From Pseudomonadota bacterium (lineage in GTDB: Bacteria; Bdellovibrionota; UBA1018; CAIMNF01), in assembly GCA_027486675.1 (NCBI GenBank), contig JAIXOQ010000023.1, positions 1 through 42,551 of the forward strand: 42,551 bases of DNA, read 5' to 3'. The notes beneath the pieces are model-generated. The model worked only from the letters and a program-made list of their open reading frames with translations, was not told the origin of the DNA and did not search any database. A program made the position numbers and the translations under genes. How positions within the stretch are numbered: the stretch's first letter is position 1; each line of letters begins with the position of its first letter. Positions 35,577 through 42,462 of this stretch are shown one piece after another.

Positions 35577-35909
35577 AGCCGGCACGGCTCGCAAACCGAA
35601 GTCGAAGTAGAGAAAGCTCTTAAGCAATATCAGCTTCCGAACATTGAGAATCGAGAGGCGCTACTTGCGGCATTCAGAGTCATCTCTGGATTTTTCTCCA
35701 TATCTGGCCTGGCTAAGACTGAGGGTACTAAGCATGTTTCAGAACTACTCCAGACTGAAAAGGGCATGTTTGCACTGAAGACCTTACTCGAGGATTGCAC
35801 TATCGTAGCTGAGGGGACGAAGAGGATTCAGGGGCGCATTACAATAAAGGACTCGAACCTCAACTATCCTTCATGGAACTTCCAAATCAGTGGGCATTTA
35901 GATCATTGA
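35577..35909 (+). pseudogene. In-frame 110-codon extension behind the TAA stop
   Basis: Directly after the TAA the same frame is open for 110 codons and reads like protein, for example AAFRVISGFFSISGLAKTEG, TEKGMFALKTLLEDCTIVA and WNFQISGHLDH. There is no ATG, GTG or TTG near its beginning, with the first ATG 63 codons in. That rules out an ordinary separate gene and points to a recent nonsense mutation, suppressible stop or sequencing error. No match to a known family is claimed. Bases 35577-36008 otherwise hold only the approach to the tRNA gene. Confidence 0.5.
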
Positions 35910-36008
35910 GCTCTTCCGTCGACGAATAATCACAGCGGTTCTCATAGATTTTTTACCAAAGGTTTACGAAGTGGCAGGCTCTCAGTATCCTGATTCTTCT
36001 TTAACCGC

Positions 36009-36100
36009 GGAGAGGTGCGTGAGTGGTTGAAACGGCACGCTTGGAAAGCGTGTGTAGGGGTCAAACCTTACCGGGGGTTCGAATCCCCCCTTCTCCGCCA
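36009..36100 (+). tRNA. tRNA-Ser (anticodon GGA)
   Basis: A type II tRNA of 92 bases. Acceptor GGAGAGG pairs with CTTCTCC (one G-T pair) before the discriminator and encoded CCA end (36098-36100). The anticodon loop is TTGGAAA between CACGC-type stem arms, giving GGA. The long variable arm and the TPsiC arm GGGGGTTCGAATCCCCC are clear. It sits 21 bases from the integrase gene and is the probable attachment site of the island to the right. Confidence 0.95.
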
Positions 36101-36120
36101 TTAGATTCAACCCACAGATA

Positions 36121-37254
36121 TCACTCAGCTTTTTTCTGACCCGACTCAAAACGGGCCATAAACGGGCTACCTCCATTCTTTTCTTCTGCGCTACGAGGCG
36201 CAAATTGAAGAATCGTCGCAGCCCGTTTCAAATGATCTTTGGTGAGATGGGCATAGATCATCGTGTCTTTAATCTCCGAATGCCCAAGCAACTTCTGAAG
36301 CTCGAAGATGTTCCCACCCTTCATCATGAAGTGACTGGCAAAGGTGTGGCGGATGTCATGGAAGCGAAGCCTCCGCACTCCAGCCGTGTCACACGCCTTG
36401 TAGAAGAGTCTCTGGCAGAAGTGGTCTGGGCAAATTGGGTTCCCGTCCTCATCTGTGAAGACATGGCGCCCCACCGATATTCGCTTCGCCTTTAATTCGC
36501 GAAAGAACTGAAGCAAAGCGCCACTCAAAGGAAAGATCCGAAACCGTCTGCCCTTTGTGTTCTCTTGCAACCTTCCCTTTGCATGTAGGGTGCGGCAAAT
36601 CATGATCTGCTCAGACCCGAAATCCACCTTGTCCCAGCAGAGCCCTAAGAGCTCCCCTAGCCTCATCCCAGTATTCACTCCGACGTGAATAATATTTCCC
36701 AAGGCGGTTCCCTCCGTTGCCTCAAGAAGGGTCTGAATTTCTTCCACTGTGTAGAAGTCCACAGGTCTCTCAGGATCTTTAAGCATCAACCCCTTCCTCC
36801 GCATCGGCTCCGTACGAAGGCCGATTTCCCATGCGTAGTCTATGACCTGTAGAAGCACGCCTAAGATGCGATTGATGGTGCCTGGACGCTTCCCTTTAGC
36901 AACGAGCTTTTCCACAAAGGAATCGAGAGTGCTGCGATCGATAAACTCGACGAATAAATCGCCAAGCATAGGATTCACGTGACAGTCGATCACGACGCGG
37001 TAAGTTTGTTCCGTCTTTTGGGCTTTCTGATTCTTGATGCGAACCGCGAACCACTGTTCAGCTACCTTCTTCAGAGGAGTCCGCTTCGCTTTACGAAGAC
37101 CAAGCTCACCCCGCTCCTTTGCGACTTCCTGTTCTCGCTTCCATTGCTCGGCAGATTTCGCAGTACGAAAGGTCCTCGTCTGCATTCGTCCACTCAGAAG
37201 ACGCACCTTCTCGCGGTAACGGATTTCTCCGTTTTCTAATTTTACTCTCTCCAT
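36121..37254 (-). CDS. int: Tyrosine recombinase / integrase
   Basis: A 377-residue phage-type integrase. The N-terminal arm-binding region (1-60) has a strand-rich, basic sequence, the core-binding domain spans about 65-165 and the catalytic domain about 170-350. The catalytic set is present: Arg198 (NTGMRLGELLGL), Lys near 234, His299-x-x-Arg302 (HDIRHTFASH), His325 (LLGHSEI) and nucleophile Tyr334 (MIYAHL). It likely integrates the element into the adjacent tRNA-Ser. It is transcribed toward the tRNA, leaving 21 bases between its end and the CCA. Confidence 0.93.
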   Translation of the reverse strand: MERVKLENGEIRYREKVRLLSGRMQTRTFRTAKSAEQWKREQEVAKERGELGLRKAKRTPLKKVAEQWFAVRIKNQKAQKTEQTYRVVIDCHVNPMLGDLFVEFIDRSTLDSFVEKLVAKGKRPGTINRILGVLLQVIDYAWEIGLRTEPMRRKGLMLKDPERPVDFYTVEEIQTLLEATEGTALGNIIHVGVNTGMRLGELLGLCWDKVDFGSEQIMICRTLHAKGRLQENTKGRRFRIFPLSGALLQFFRELKAKRISVGRHVFTDEDGNPICPDHFCQRLFYKACDTAGVRRLRFHDIRHTFASHFMMKGGNIFELQKLLGHSEIKDTMIYAHLTKDHLKRAATILQFAPRSAEEKNGGSPFMARFESGQKKAE

Positions 37255-37363
37255 AAAACCTCCATTGGTTGGAAGTTCTTGGAATCGTTTGTTGTGGTAT
37301 TCAAAGAACGGCTATGAAGGATGATGCCGGAGAGTAGTCGAGATTTCATATTTGTCTTCCCTT

Positions 37364-37436
37364 CACGCACGCATCCCCTGAAATTTCGCTTTTCGGACAG
37401 AAATGATCAGAAAACCGAAAAATCTGGGAGTGCGTG
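37364..37436. repeat. Long imperfect inverted repeat upstream of the integrase
   Basis: Outer arms CACGCAC (37364-37370) and GTGCGTG (37430-37436), inner arms TTTTCGG (37390-37396) and CCGAAAA (37415-37421), in the 189-base gap between int and the ATPase gene. It directly follows the ATPase gene end on the minus strand, so could be its terminator, an operator for int or a replication/recombination site. The function is unresolved. Confidence 0.45.
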
Positions 37437-37443
37437 CAGCTGA

Positions 37444-38688
37444 TTAAAAAAGAGTCTGTTGCGGGGCGACTGCGTTATCGTCCCAAGCTTTGGGTGCTCG
37501 GACTGGTTGGAGGAGTCGAAGGATCTTGAAAGCTTCACGCAGGTCGTACTCGGCCGTGCCGTCGTAATTGACTTTCTCTGCGACGCCGAGCTTAACCAGA
37601 AGATCCAGTCGCTTTCTAACTGTGGCGTCGTCTTTATCCACTACGATCGAAACTTCCCTAACAGTCATCTTTGCTTCTGATTCGGTAAGGGCTCTGATTA
37701 CGCCGCGACGCAGAGGGGGTGCGCTGCCTATTGCAAGCTGCAGTGCGAGCCTTAGGTCGACATGACTGATCACTGTTCGCCCATCGGCCAATGCAGACCC
37801 CGTAACAATCTGTTCGAGGTACTTAAAGACCCGCTCTGGACTCTCGGGCTCATATTGCACGTCGCTACCATCACTCTCCTCGTCCCCTTCACTGCTCCCA
37901 ATTGCTCGGAAAAGCGTTAGTGCGACTGCAATTGTGTTCAGAATCTTCTTATTTTCGAGCGAGAGTTCGAAGCTCTGGCGTGGAACCGACCCTGGCTCAT
38001 GAAGTTTCATCAGTTCATCCACGAAATCGCTGAGCATATCTTCAGCTTGCCGCTGAAGCTGCTGCTGCTCGGGCGAGGATCCTTCCCATTTTAGTGGATC
38101 AATTTGGCGACCAAAAACCTCCCAAAAGCAAAAGCGCGGCCCGATGCCACCGAGGGACTTCCAAACATGTCCAGAGATGACATGTTTGGTAACTGCTCCA
38201 ATCAATGAAAAGACAATCGGTCTCGCGTATCCGCGCCTTCCATGGGACCCGCTACCGGAGATGTGGCCCATTCCATCAAGAACACTAGTTAGCACCGCAA
38301 ACTTTCGGATGAGTTCGTCTTCATGACCGGAAAAAAGCGGTGCCATTTCCTTCACGACCACTAATTTATTTTCGAACTGTGGCAAGAGGTCCTGATTTGC
38401 AAGATCCTTGGCATTTCGATTTGCCGCATGACTTACAAGGCTCGGCGCATTGAAGTCATCAATTCGGAAAACTTGATCTTTTAATGCCGACCCATCACCC
38501 CCTTTCGTCATCGGCATCAAGCACGTGGTTTTTCCACTGGAAGGCGGCCCGACCAGAATGACTGCAATGGGAAGGTCACGAACGAGACGAGTCGTCGCTG
38601 CTACAGCCACGACGAGCCTCGCAGTCTCTCTCAAACCGGAGTAAGCCTCGTCAAAGGTGTCTAGTACCTCAAACAGTGACTTTTTCAT
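37444..38688 (-). CDS. AAA-type ATPase with C-terminal winged helix, island-encoded
   Basis: A 414-residue protein. Walker A GPPSSGKT lies at residues 47-54. A Walker-B-like hydrophobic strand ending VKEMAPLF lies near 115-125 and an arginine near GPRFCFWEVFGR may act as a finger. The C-terminal part (REVSIVVDKDDATVRKRLDLLVKLGVAEKV) is a winged-helix DNA-binding domain. This combination is typical of replication or partition ATPases of plasmids, phages and satellites. It is the last gene of an ATGA-coupled operon on the minus strand. Replication initiation or helicase loading is a working hypothesis only. Confidence 0.65.
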   Translation of the reverse strand: MKKSLFEVLDTFDEAYSGLRETARLVVAVAATTRLVRDLPIAVILVGPPSSGKTTCLMPMTKGGDGSALKDQVFRIDDFNAPSLVSHAANRNAKDLANQDLLPQFENKLVVVKEMAPLFSGHEDELIRKFAVLTSVLDGMGHISGSGSHGRRGYARPIVFSLIGAVTKHVISGHVWKSLGGIGPRFCFWEVFGRQIDPLKWEGSSPEQQQLQRQAEDMLSDFVDELMKLHEPGSVPRQSFELSLENKKILNTIAVALTLFRAIGSSEGDEESDGSDVQYEPESPERVFKYLEQIVTGSALADGRTVISHVDLRLALQLAIGSAPPLRRGVIRALTESEAKMTVREVSIVVDKDDATVRKRLDLLVKLGVAEKVNYDGTAEYDLREAFKILRLLQPVRAPKAWDDNAVAPQQTLF

Positions 38689-38912
38689 ACGGCACCCTCA
38701 AAGAAGGTGTCGCCGCAGCGATCACATATTTGGGGCGAGACTGCACAGCAGCAATTGAAGCAGACAAGACCTTTATGGGAATAAAGCATGCGAGTGAATT
38801 TCTTCTCATCACATATCAGCTGTATTGCATCCTTGGGTGACCTTCCCAAGCCCATCAGGTTCTCTAGCGCCTCGCGGTCGGACTGTAGCCAGAGACGGCG
38901 CTGCCGAGTCAT
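38685..38912 (-). CDS. Cysteine-rich mini-protein of the island operon
   Basis: A 75-residue protein with CFNCCCAVSPQICDRCGDTFF near the C-terminus, a clustered cysteine pattern likely binding zinc, and an Arg-rich N-terminus (TRQRRLWLQSDREALENLMGLGRSPKDAIQLICD). Start ATG 38912 overlaps the upstream stop (ATGA at 38909-38912) and its own stop overlaps the ATPase start (ATGA at 38685-38688), so the three genes are translationally coupled. Its function is unknown; a partner of the ATPase is plausible. Confidence 0.6.
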   Translation of the reverse strand: MTRQRRLWLQSDREALENLMGLGRSPKDAIQLICDEKKFTRMLYSHKGLVCFNCCCAVSPQICDRCGDTFFEGAV

Positions 38913-39097
38913 TGGTGTTCCCCCCCGCTGGTATTTGCCGAAATCCATGCTTCAATCTCACCGCGCCGAAATCTTACGGACCGCCCAAGCTTTATAAATG
39001 GCATCCGTTTTCTGAAAACTTCGTACCGCACTCGGCTAACTGAGAGAGAGAAAATCTCAGCCACCTCTTTGATGGTTAACAATCGACTATCAGACAT
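38909..39097 (-). CDS. AlpA-like HTH regulator (excisionase-type)
   Basis: A 62-residue protein from ATG 39097, with AGAGG about seven bases upstream on the minus strand. LLTIKEVAEIFSLSVSRVRYEVFRKRMPFIKLGRSVRFRRGEIEAWI is a MerR/AlpA-type helix-turn-helix (HTH_17), typical of excisionases and island regulators. It begins the ATGA-coupled operon. The start at 39121 would add eight residues. The 19-base palindrome lies 25 bases upstream. Confidence 0.75.
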   Translation of the reverse strand: MSDSRLLTIKEVAEIFSLSVSRVRYEVFRKRMPFIKLGRSVRFRRGEIEAWISANTSGGEHQ

Positions 39098-39121
39098 GCT
39101 CGACCTCTTTCCATTCCGCAC

Positions 39122-39140
39122 AGCATCGATTATCGATGCT
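39122..39140. promoter_or_regulatory. 19-bp operator palindrome between divergent island genes
   Basis: AGCATCGAT and ATCGATGCT are perfect nine-base arms with a single T between them. It sits between the HTH gene (start 39097, minus) and the unknown gene (start 39159, plus), 24 and 18 bases from their starts. This is a classic position for an operator controlling both directions; the binder is not known. Confidence 0.65.
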
Positions 39141-39158
39141 TGTGGGCAATGAGCGTTT

Positions 39159-39935
39159 ATGACTGAGAGGGTGTGCCGGTCTCAAATCATAAAGTCGGCC
39201 CTGGGGGACAAAATGAGGCTGGATAATGACAAGCTTTGGCAGAAGGTTTTGAAAATTCTTGAAGTCGCATATTACTGCGAGCTTGCAACGGACCCATTAT
39301 TCGAGAGCTGGTTTCCTGACCTTGATAAGGAGGGCTTACGAAAACGTAGGCAGAGCTTGATGGCATTTAATACGCAATTGCCGGAAAAAAAGGTGAAGCT
39401 TATACCCGAGGATTTCCTCCTCTACGAGGAAATCTTCAAACGCCTTTTTTCGTACTACCGTGGATTGCAAGAGCAGAGAATCGGCCTCACAGACCAACTC
39501 TCTTCTTTAACTAAGGTGTTTCCAGGCTTGCATTCAGCCAAGCTTCAGCAATATGTAGTCAAAGACATTTCGGAAATTTCTGCGACAGGGAACGGGACGA
39601 GTTCAAAGGGCGGAGCTAAAGAATTCGCAAGAATGAAGGCTGCGAATTCAATTGGATATCGAACTGCATCTAGCGTACGAAGGGCAGCAAAGCGGGCAGG
39701 ATTCACGTTAGAAAAGCATGGATTTGGTGAGCGCAATGATCTTCTTATTTATAGAATGCTATTCAACCACGGACGACTCGAAAACATGATTAAAAAAGGA
39801 GAGATAGTCCAACATGAGGCATTCTCGGAATGGAATAGCACAAAGGAGAAAGCAGAATCCATTAAGAAAAACATACACGACGCAATCGCGAGCAGTCTGT
39901 CGAAACAACGTATGCGTGAACAAAGGGAATGCTAA
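39159..39935 (+). CDS. Island-encoded protein of unknown function
   Basis: A 258-residue protein without signal or membrane segment. The N-terminus (LWQKVLKILEVAYYCELATDPLF) is helical. A central PEKKVKLIPEDFLLYEEIFKRLFSYYRGLQEQ and a C-terminal basic region (YRTASSVRRAAKRAGFTLEKHGFGER, then a coiled AHD-like segment KEKAESIKKNIHDAIASSLSKQRMREQ) follow. No family is recognised; the basic C-terminal half could bind nucleic acid. It is divergent from the HTH operon across the palindrome, so probably controlled with it. An internal ATG at 39213 is a possible alternative start. Confidence 0.6.
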   Translation: MTERVCRSQIIKSALGDKMRLDNDKLWQKVLKILEVAYYCELATDPLFESWFPDLDKEGLRKRRQSLMAFNTQLPEKKVKLIPEDFLLYEEIFKRLFSYYRGLQEQRIGLTDQLSSLTKVFPGLHSAKLQQYVVKDISEISATGNGTSSKGGAKEFARMKAANSIGYRTASSVRRAAKRAGFTLEKHGFGERNDLLIYRMLFNHGRLENMIKKGEIVQHEAFSEWNSTKEKAESIKKNIHDAIASSLSKQRMREQREC

Positions 39936-40032
39936 TCAGCAGGGCTTCCCTTTCTGAAACGCGGGATGCGATGGTTAGACTCTAAGCACGAATAGAAAAT
40001 GGCTTCGTTTCGCAGATCGGACCGCGTGATAC

Positions 40033-40533
40033 TTAAAAATCGGGCCAATTCGACAACTTTCTCCTCCGCTGCATCTCCTGCAGTTGCTCAGTGATCTTCT
40101 CTAGCGTGCGCTCGATGTTGCTCTCATATCGCGCAAGGCTTGCCATAGTAATAGGGCGATACTCAAATGCATCCGCATGCGATCCGAAAAACGTTCCAGC
40201 GTAGTTTCCAGCCTCTGCGCTATAGACGCGGTGAAGTCTCCACTGGAGGATGATGATCTTTTCGACCAGTAGTGTTTCGAAATTGCCGACTGGAGCCATT
40301 GCCTCAGAAACCATTTTAGAAAACTCATGAAAGGTCGTTTCATCCTCGAAGGGAAGAATTCGAAACTGACTTAAGATCCCGTGCTTAAGACTATTTCCAG
40401 CACTAGCCTGCTTCCCTTCGTCAGTGGTCGGGCCAGTGCTCTTTAGTGCGTTTGTGCGATTCGCTTCGATTTGTTTCTGAGTGGCCAAGAATCCTCCTTC
40501 GGCTCCCGTTAATCCTTCTGTTTCTCGTTCCAT
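40033..40533 (-). CDS. Accessory protein with IEANRTNALKSTGP motif
   Basis: About 166 residues from ATG 40533. The N-terminal segment QKQIEANRTNALKSTGPTTDEGKQASAGNSLKHGI matches a family of short unknown proteins that often sits in accessory DNA. The rest is helical (RITLARYESNIERTLEKITEQLQEMQRRRK type end; in this copy ASLARYESNIERTLEKI). An alternative ATG at 40581 has a better ribosome site but adds a region overlapping the RHH gene. It is co-oriented with that gene and overlaps it. Confidence 0.55.
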   Translation of the reverse strand: MERETEGLTGAEGGFLATQKQIEANRTNALKSTGPTTDEGKQASAGNSLKHGILSQFRILPFEDETTFHEFSKMVSEAMAPVGNFETLLVEKIIILQWRLHRVYSAEAGNYAGTFFGSHADAFEYRPITMASLARYESNIERTLEKITEQLQEMQRRRKLSNWPDF

Positions 40534-40697
40534 TGTAAGTACTGATCGAGGACAGTGATCACAAGATCGGTCATCGGCCACCCTCGCTCGGTCGAAACCT
40601 TCTTAAGCTCCTCTAAGAGCGACTCCGGCAGCCTAAAAGAAATTAGCTTCTTATCCCCATCGCTATAGACCCGCTTCGGGATATTGAACTTCGTCAT
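40509..40697 (-). CDS. Ribbon-helix-helix DNA-binding protein
   Basis: A 62-residue protein. KKLISFRLPESLLEELKKVSTERGWPMTDLVITVLDQYLQW is a CopG/Arc-type ribbon-helix-helix: a beta strand followed by two helices. Such proteins act as repressors in plasmid copy control, partition or toxin-antitoxin systems. No toxin-like partner is visible. It is divergent from the serine recombinase across 80 bases full of inverted repeats to which it may bind. Confidence 0.75.
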   Translation of the reverse strand: MTKFNIPKRVYSDGDKKLISFRLPESLLEELKKVSTERGWPMTDLVITVLDQYLQWNEKQKD

Positions 40698-40714
40698 AAG
40701 TCTATTATGCCGAT

Positions 40715-40773
40715 TGTATTACAAATGTGTACATTATTCTATCGACATATGTATGTCATAGGTAATACACATT
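40715..40773. repeat. Res-like region with nested inverted repeats
   Basis: Arms TGTATTAC (40715-40722) and GTAATACA (40762-40769) are perfect inverted repeats, as are AATGTGTA (40724-40731) and TACACATT (40766-40773). The centre has GACATA-TG-TATGTC (40744-40757). They lie just upstream of a serine recombinase gene, as resolvase res sites do. They could also be operators for the adjacent RHH protein. Confidence 0.6.
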
Positions 40774-40777
40774 AAGC

Positions 40778-41359
40778 ATGAGTGAATCTAAGAGAGTCGC
40801 CGTGTATGTCCGAGTATCAACACAAGAACAGTCCTGCGACCTCCAAAAGAGCGAAATTCTAACCTTCATCGAGCTTAAGGGCTGGACCCTGGCCCGTATC
40901 TACGAAGACAAGGCCACGGGGACCAACGCTAACCGGCCCATGCTTAAAGCGATGCTAGAGGACGCTAAACAGGGTCAATTCGACCTTATTGTGTCCTGGA
41001 AGCTCGATCGCCTCTTTCGAAGCCTCAAAGACCTGATCCTTACCCTTCATGAGCTTTCCGCTTATGGGATCGAGTTCGTAGCCATTAAAGACAACATTGA
41101 CCTCACCACAAGCGCGGGGCGCCTCATGATGCACCTGCTAGGCGCGTTCGCAGAGTTCGAGGGCAGCTTAATTAGAGCCAGAGTTAAGGCGGGCTTAGAC
41201 AATGCCAGGGCAAAGGGCACAACCCTTGGGCGTCCTGTGAAGGTTCACCCTAGCCGGATGATTGCATTGCGCGGTCAAGGACTCTCGCTTTCTGAAATTG
41301 GAAGAGAGCTTGGAGTTTCCAAGGGGACCGTTTCGAAAACCCTCCAGAAGGTGACCTAA
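40778..41359 (+). CDS. Serine recombinase (resolvase/invertase)
   Basis: A 193-residue small serine recombinase. The catalytic domain begins VAVYVRVSTQEQ with nucleophile Ser14, then DLIVSWKLDRLFRSLKDLI, and the region LMMHLLGAFAEFEGSLIRARVKAGLDNARAKG leads to a helix-turn-helix (LSLSEIGRELGVSKGTVSKTL). It has the length of Tn3-type resolvases. The start lies directly beside the nested inverted repeats, which suggests site-specific resolution at that res-like region, as in plasmid multimer resolution or Tn3-like elements. No Shine-Dalgarno precedes the ATG. Confidence 0.92.
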   Translation: MSESKRVAVYVRVSTQEQSCDLQKSEILTFIELKGWTLARIYEDKATGTNANRPMLKAMLEDAKQGQFDLIVSWKLDRLFRSLKDLILTLHELSAYGIEFVAIKDNIDLTTSAGRLMMHLLGAFAEFEGSLIRARVKAGLDNARAKGTTLGRPVKVHPSRMIALRGQGLSLSEIGRELGVSKGTVSKTLQKVT

Positions 41360-41481
41360 AATGGGGGTTTCGAAATCTAAAGTTTTTGAAACGGTGCGAC
41401 CTAGGCGGAGTCAATCGGGGTGAAGTCCAGAGGGCAGACAGAGTTGAATCTCCTGGAGTTAAATCGAGGTGAAGACAAATT

Positions 41482-41988
41482 TCATTTCGAAGTCTCGAAT
41501 GTAGTTTCTAGTGGGTCCTTTAGAGAAAATGTGAATAGACAGTCTGGAGAGAGTACCGAAATCATACCGGGAATCCTCTCGAAAACCTTAACTCGCCAGC
41601 CTTCCTTTATAGTCGAAATTTCACTTATTAATGGCGCCCGATCAGTACTTTTCGCATAAATATAATTCATCTGAAATCCCATCGAATTCGACTTATCATC
41701 CATTATAATGAAAATGTAGGCCGTAGCATCCTTGCTTATGCTTTGGTAGACAGATTTTTTTACAATCTTCGATAATTCAGGGTGCGCAAATGCAAAGTAC
41801 ATATTCTCGTATGCCCACTCAGAAGATTCTTTTTTTGTGAGGTTTGATCCTTTTGAATCACCATTTTTTTTCGAAAGTTTTTCAATTCTTTCTAATGCCT
41901 GCAAGCCTCGTGCTTTCAGCAATAGATCGATTGAATTATCGCTCGAATAAGCTGAGTTGATTCCAAGTAAAAGCGATAGTACCAGCAT
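41482..41988 (-). CDS. AT-rich exported protein of unknown function
   Basis: A 168-residue protein with a signal peptide (LVLSLLLGINSAYSS). AAGGAG nine bases before the ATG supports the start. The mature part has YENMYFAFAHPELSKIVKKSVYQ and KDATAYIFIIMDDKSNSMGFQM, with no recognised family. Base composition is visibly richer in A and T than most of the window, as for the neighbouring gene, consistent with recent transfer. A direct repeat-like pair (GGAGTCAATCGGGGTGAAG near 41404 and GGAGTTAAATCGAGGTGAAG near 41456) lies just after its end. Confidence 0.65.
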   Translation of the reverse strand: MLVLSLLLGINSAYSSDNSIDLLLKARGLQALERIEKLSKKNGDSKGSNLTKKESSEWAYENMYFAFAHPELSKIVKKSVYQSISKDATAYIFIIMDDKSNSMGFQMNYIYAKSTDRAPLISEISTIKEGWRVKVFERIPGMISVLSPDCLFTFSLKDPLETTFETSK

Positions 41989-42025
41989 GAGTTTGATTCT
42001 CCTTACTCCCGGTTGCGAAAAAACA

Positions 42026-42412
42026 TCATTTACAAGATAGAAAAATTACCCATGCCTTACTTCCTTTTTCTAGGTGCAGGTTTGCATTTCCAATAATGTC
42101 TTTGCTGCACACTAATACTGTTCTGATGATGGTGTCCTCTTTGGTTCCGACGCGTGAGCATGATAAGGCGGCTCTTTCAAACCTGGCACCATCACTGATA
42201 GCATGGTCCAGTCGAGAGAACATGCAGTTGAATGCAGAGTCTTTTCCTAAGCTTAGGATTTGTTTTTGATCTCTAGCTAAAAACTCTTTTCTTTCATTGT
42301 CAGGAAATATGATCGAATAGCTAAACTCCACGGCGACTGCATTTTTAATGCATATTAGATGCACGGCAGTACACGCTATAAGCATCAAGATAGGTCTTTT
42401 AATTTTCTTCAT
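42026..42412 (-). CDS. AT-rich exported protein of unknown function
   Basis: A 128-residue protein with a signal peptide (RPILMLIACTAVHLICIKNAVA). The mature part has four cysteines (CMFSRLDHA, SCSRVG, VCSKDI and a C-terminal CK) that could make two disulfides. No family recognised. Co-oriented with the gene at 41482, with 37 bases between them, so they may form a two-gene transcript of foreign composition. Confidence 0.65.
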   Translation of the reverse strand: MKKIKRPILMLIACTAVHLICIKNAVAVEFSYSIIFPDNERKEFLARDQKQILSLGKDSAFNCMFSRLDHAISDGARFERAALSCSRVGTKEDTIIRTVLVCSKDIIGNANLHLEKGSKAWVIFLSCK

Positions 42413-42462
42413 GACTACGCTCTTTATGGTTTCGCGCTTACCCCCAAATCCTAGGAAGGTAT

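Noticed and set aside
40033-40697. Toxin-antitoxin pair (RHH protein plus overlapping gene)
   Set aside because: The partner has the IEANRTNALKSTGP-type sequence and no toxin fold or catalytic motif that I recognise.
41420-41659. 79-codon plus-strand open frame
   Set aside because: Antisense to the exported protein at 41482, which has signal peptide and ribosome site; no support for the plus-strand frame.
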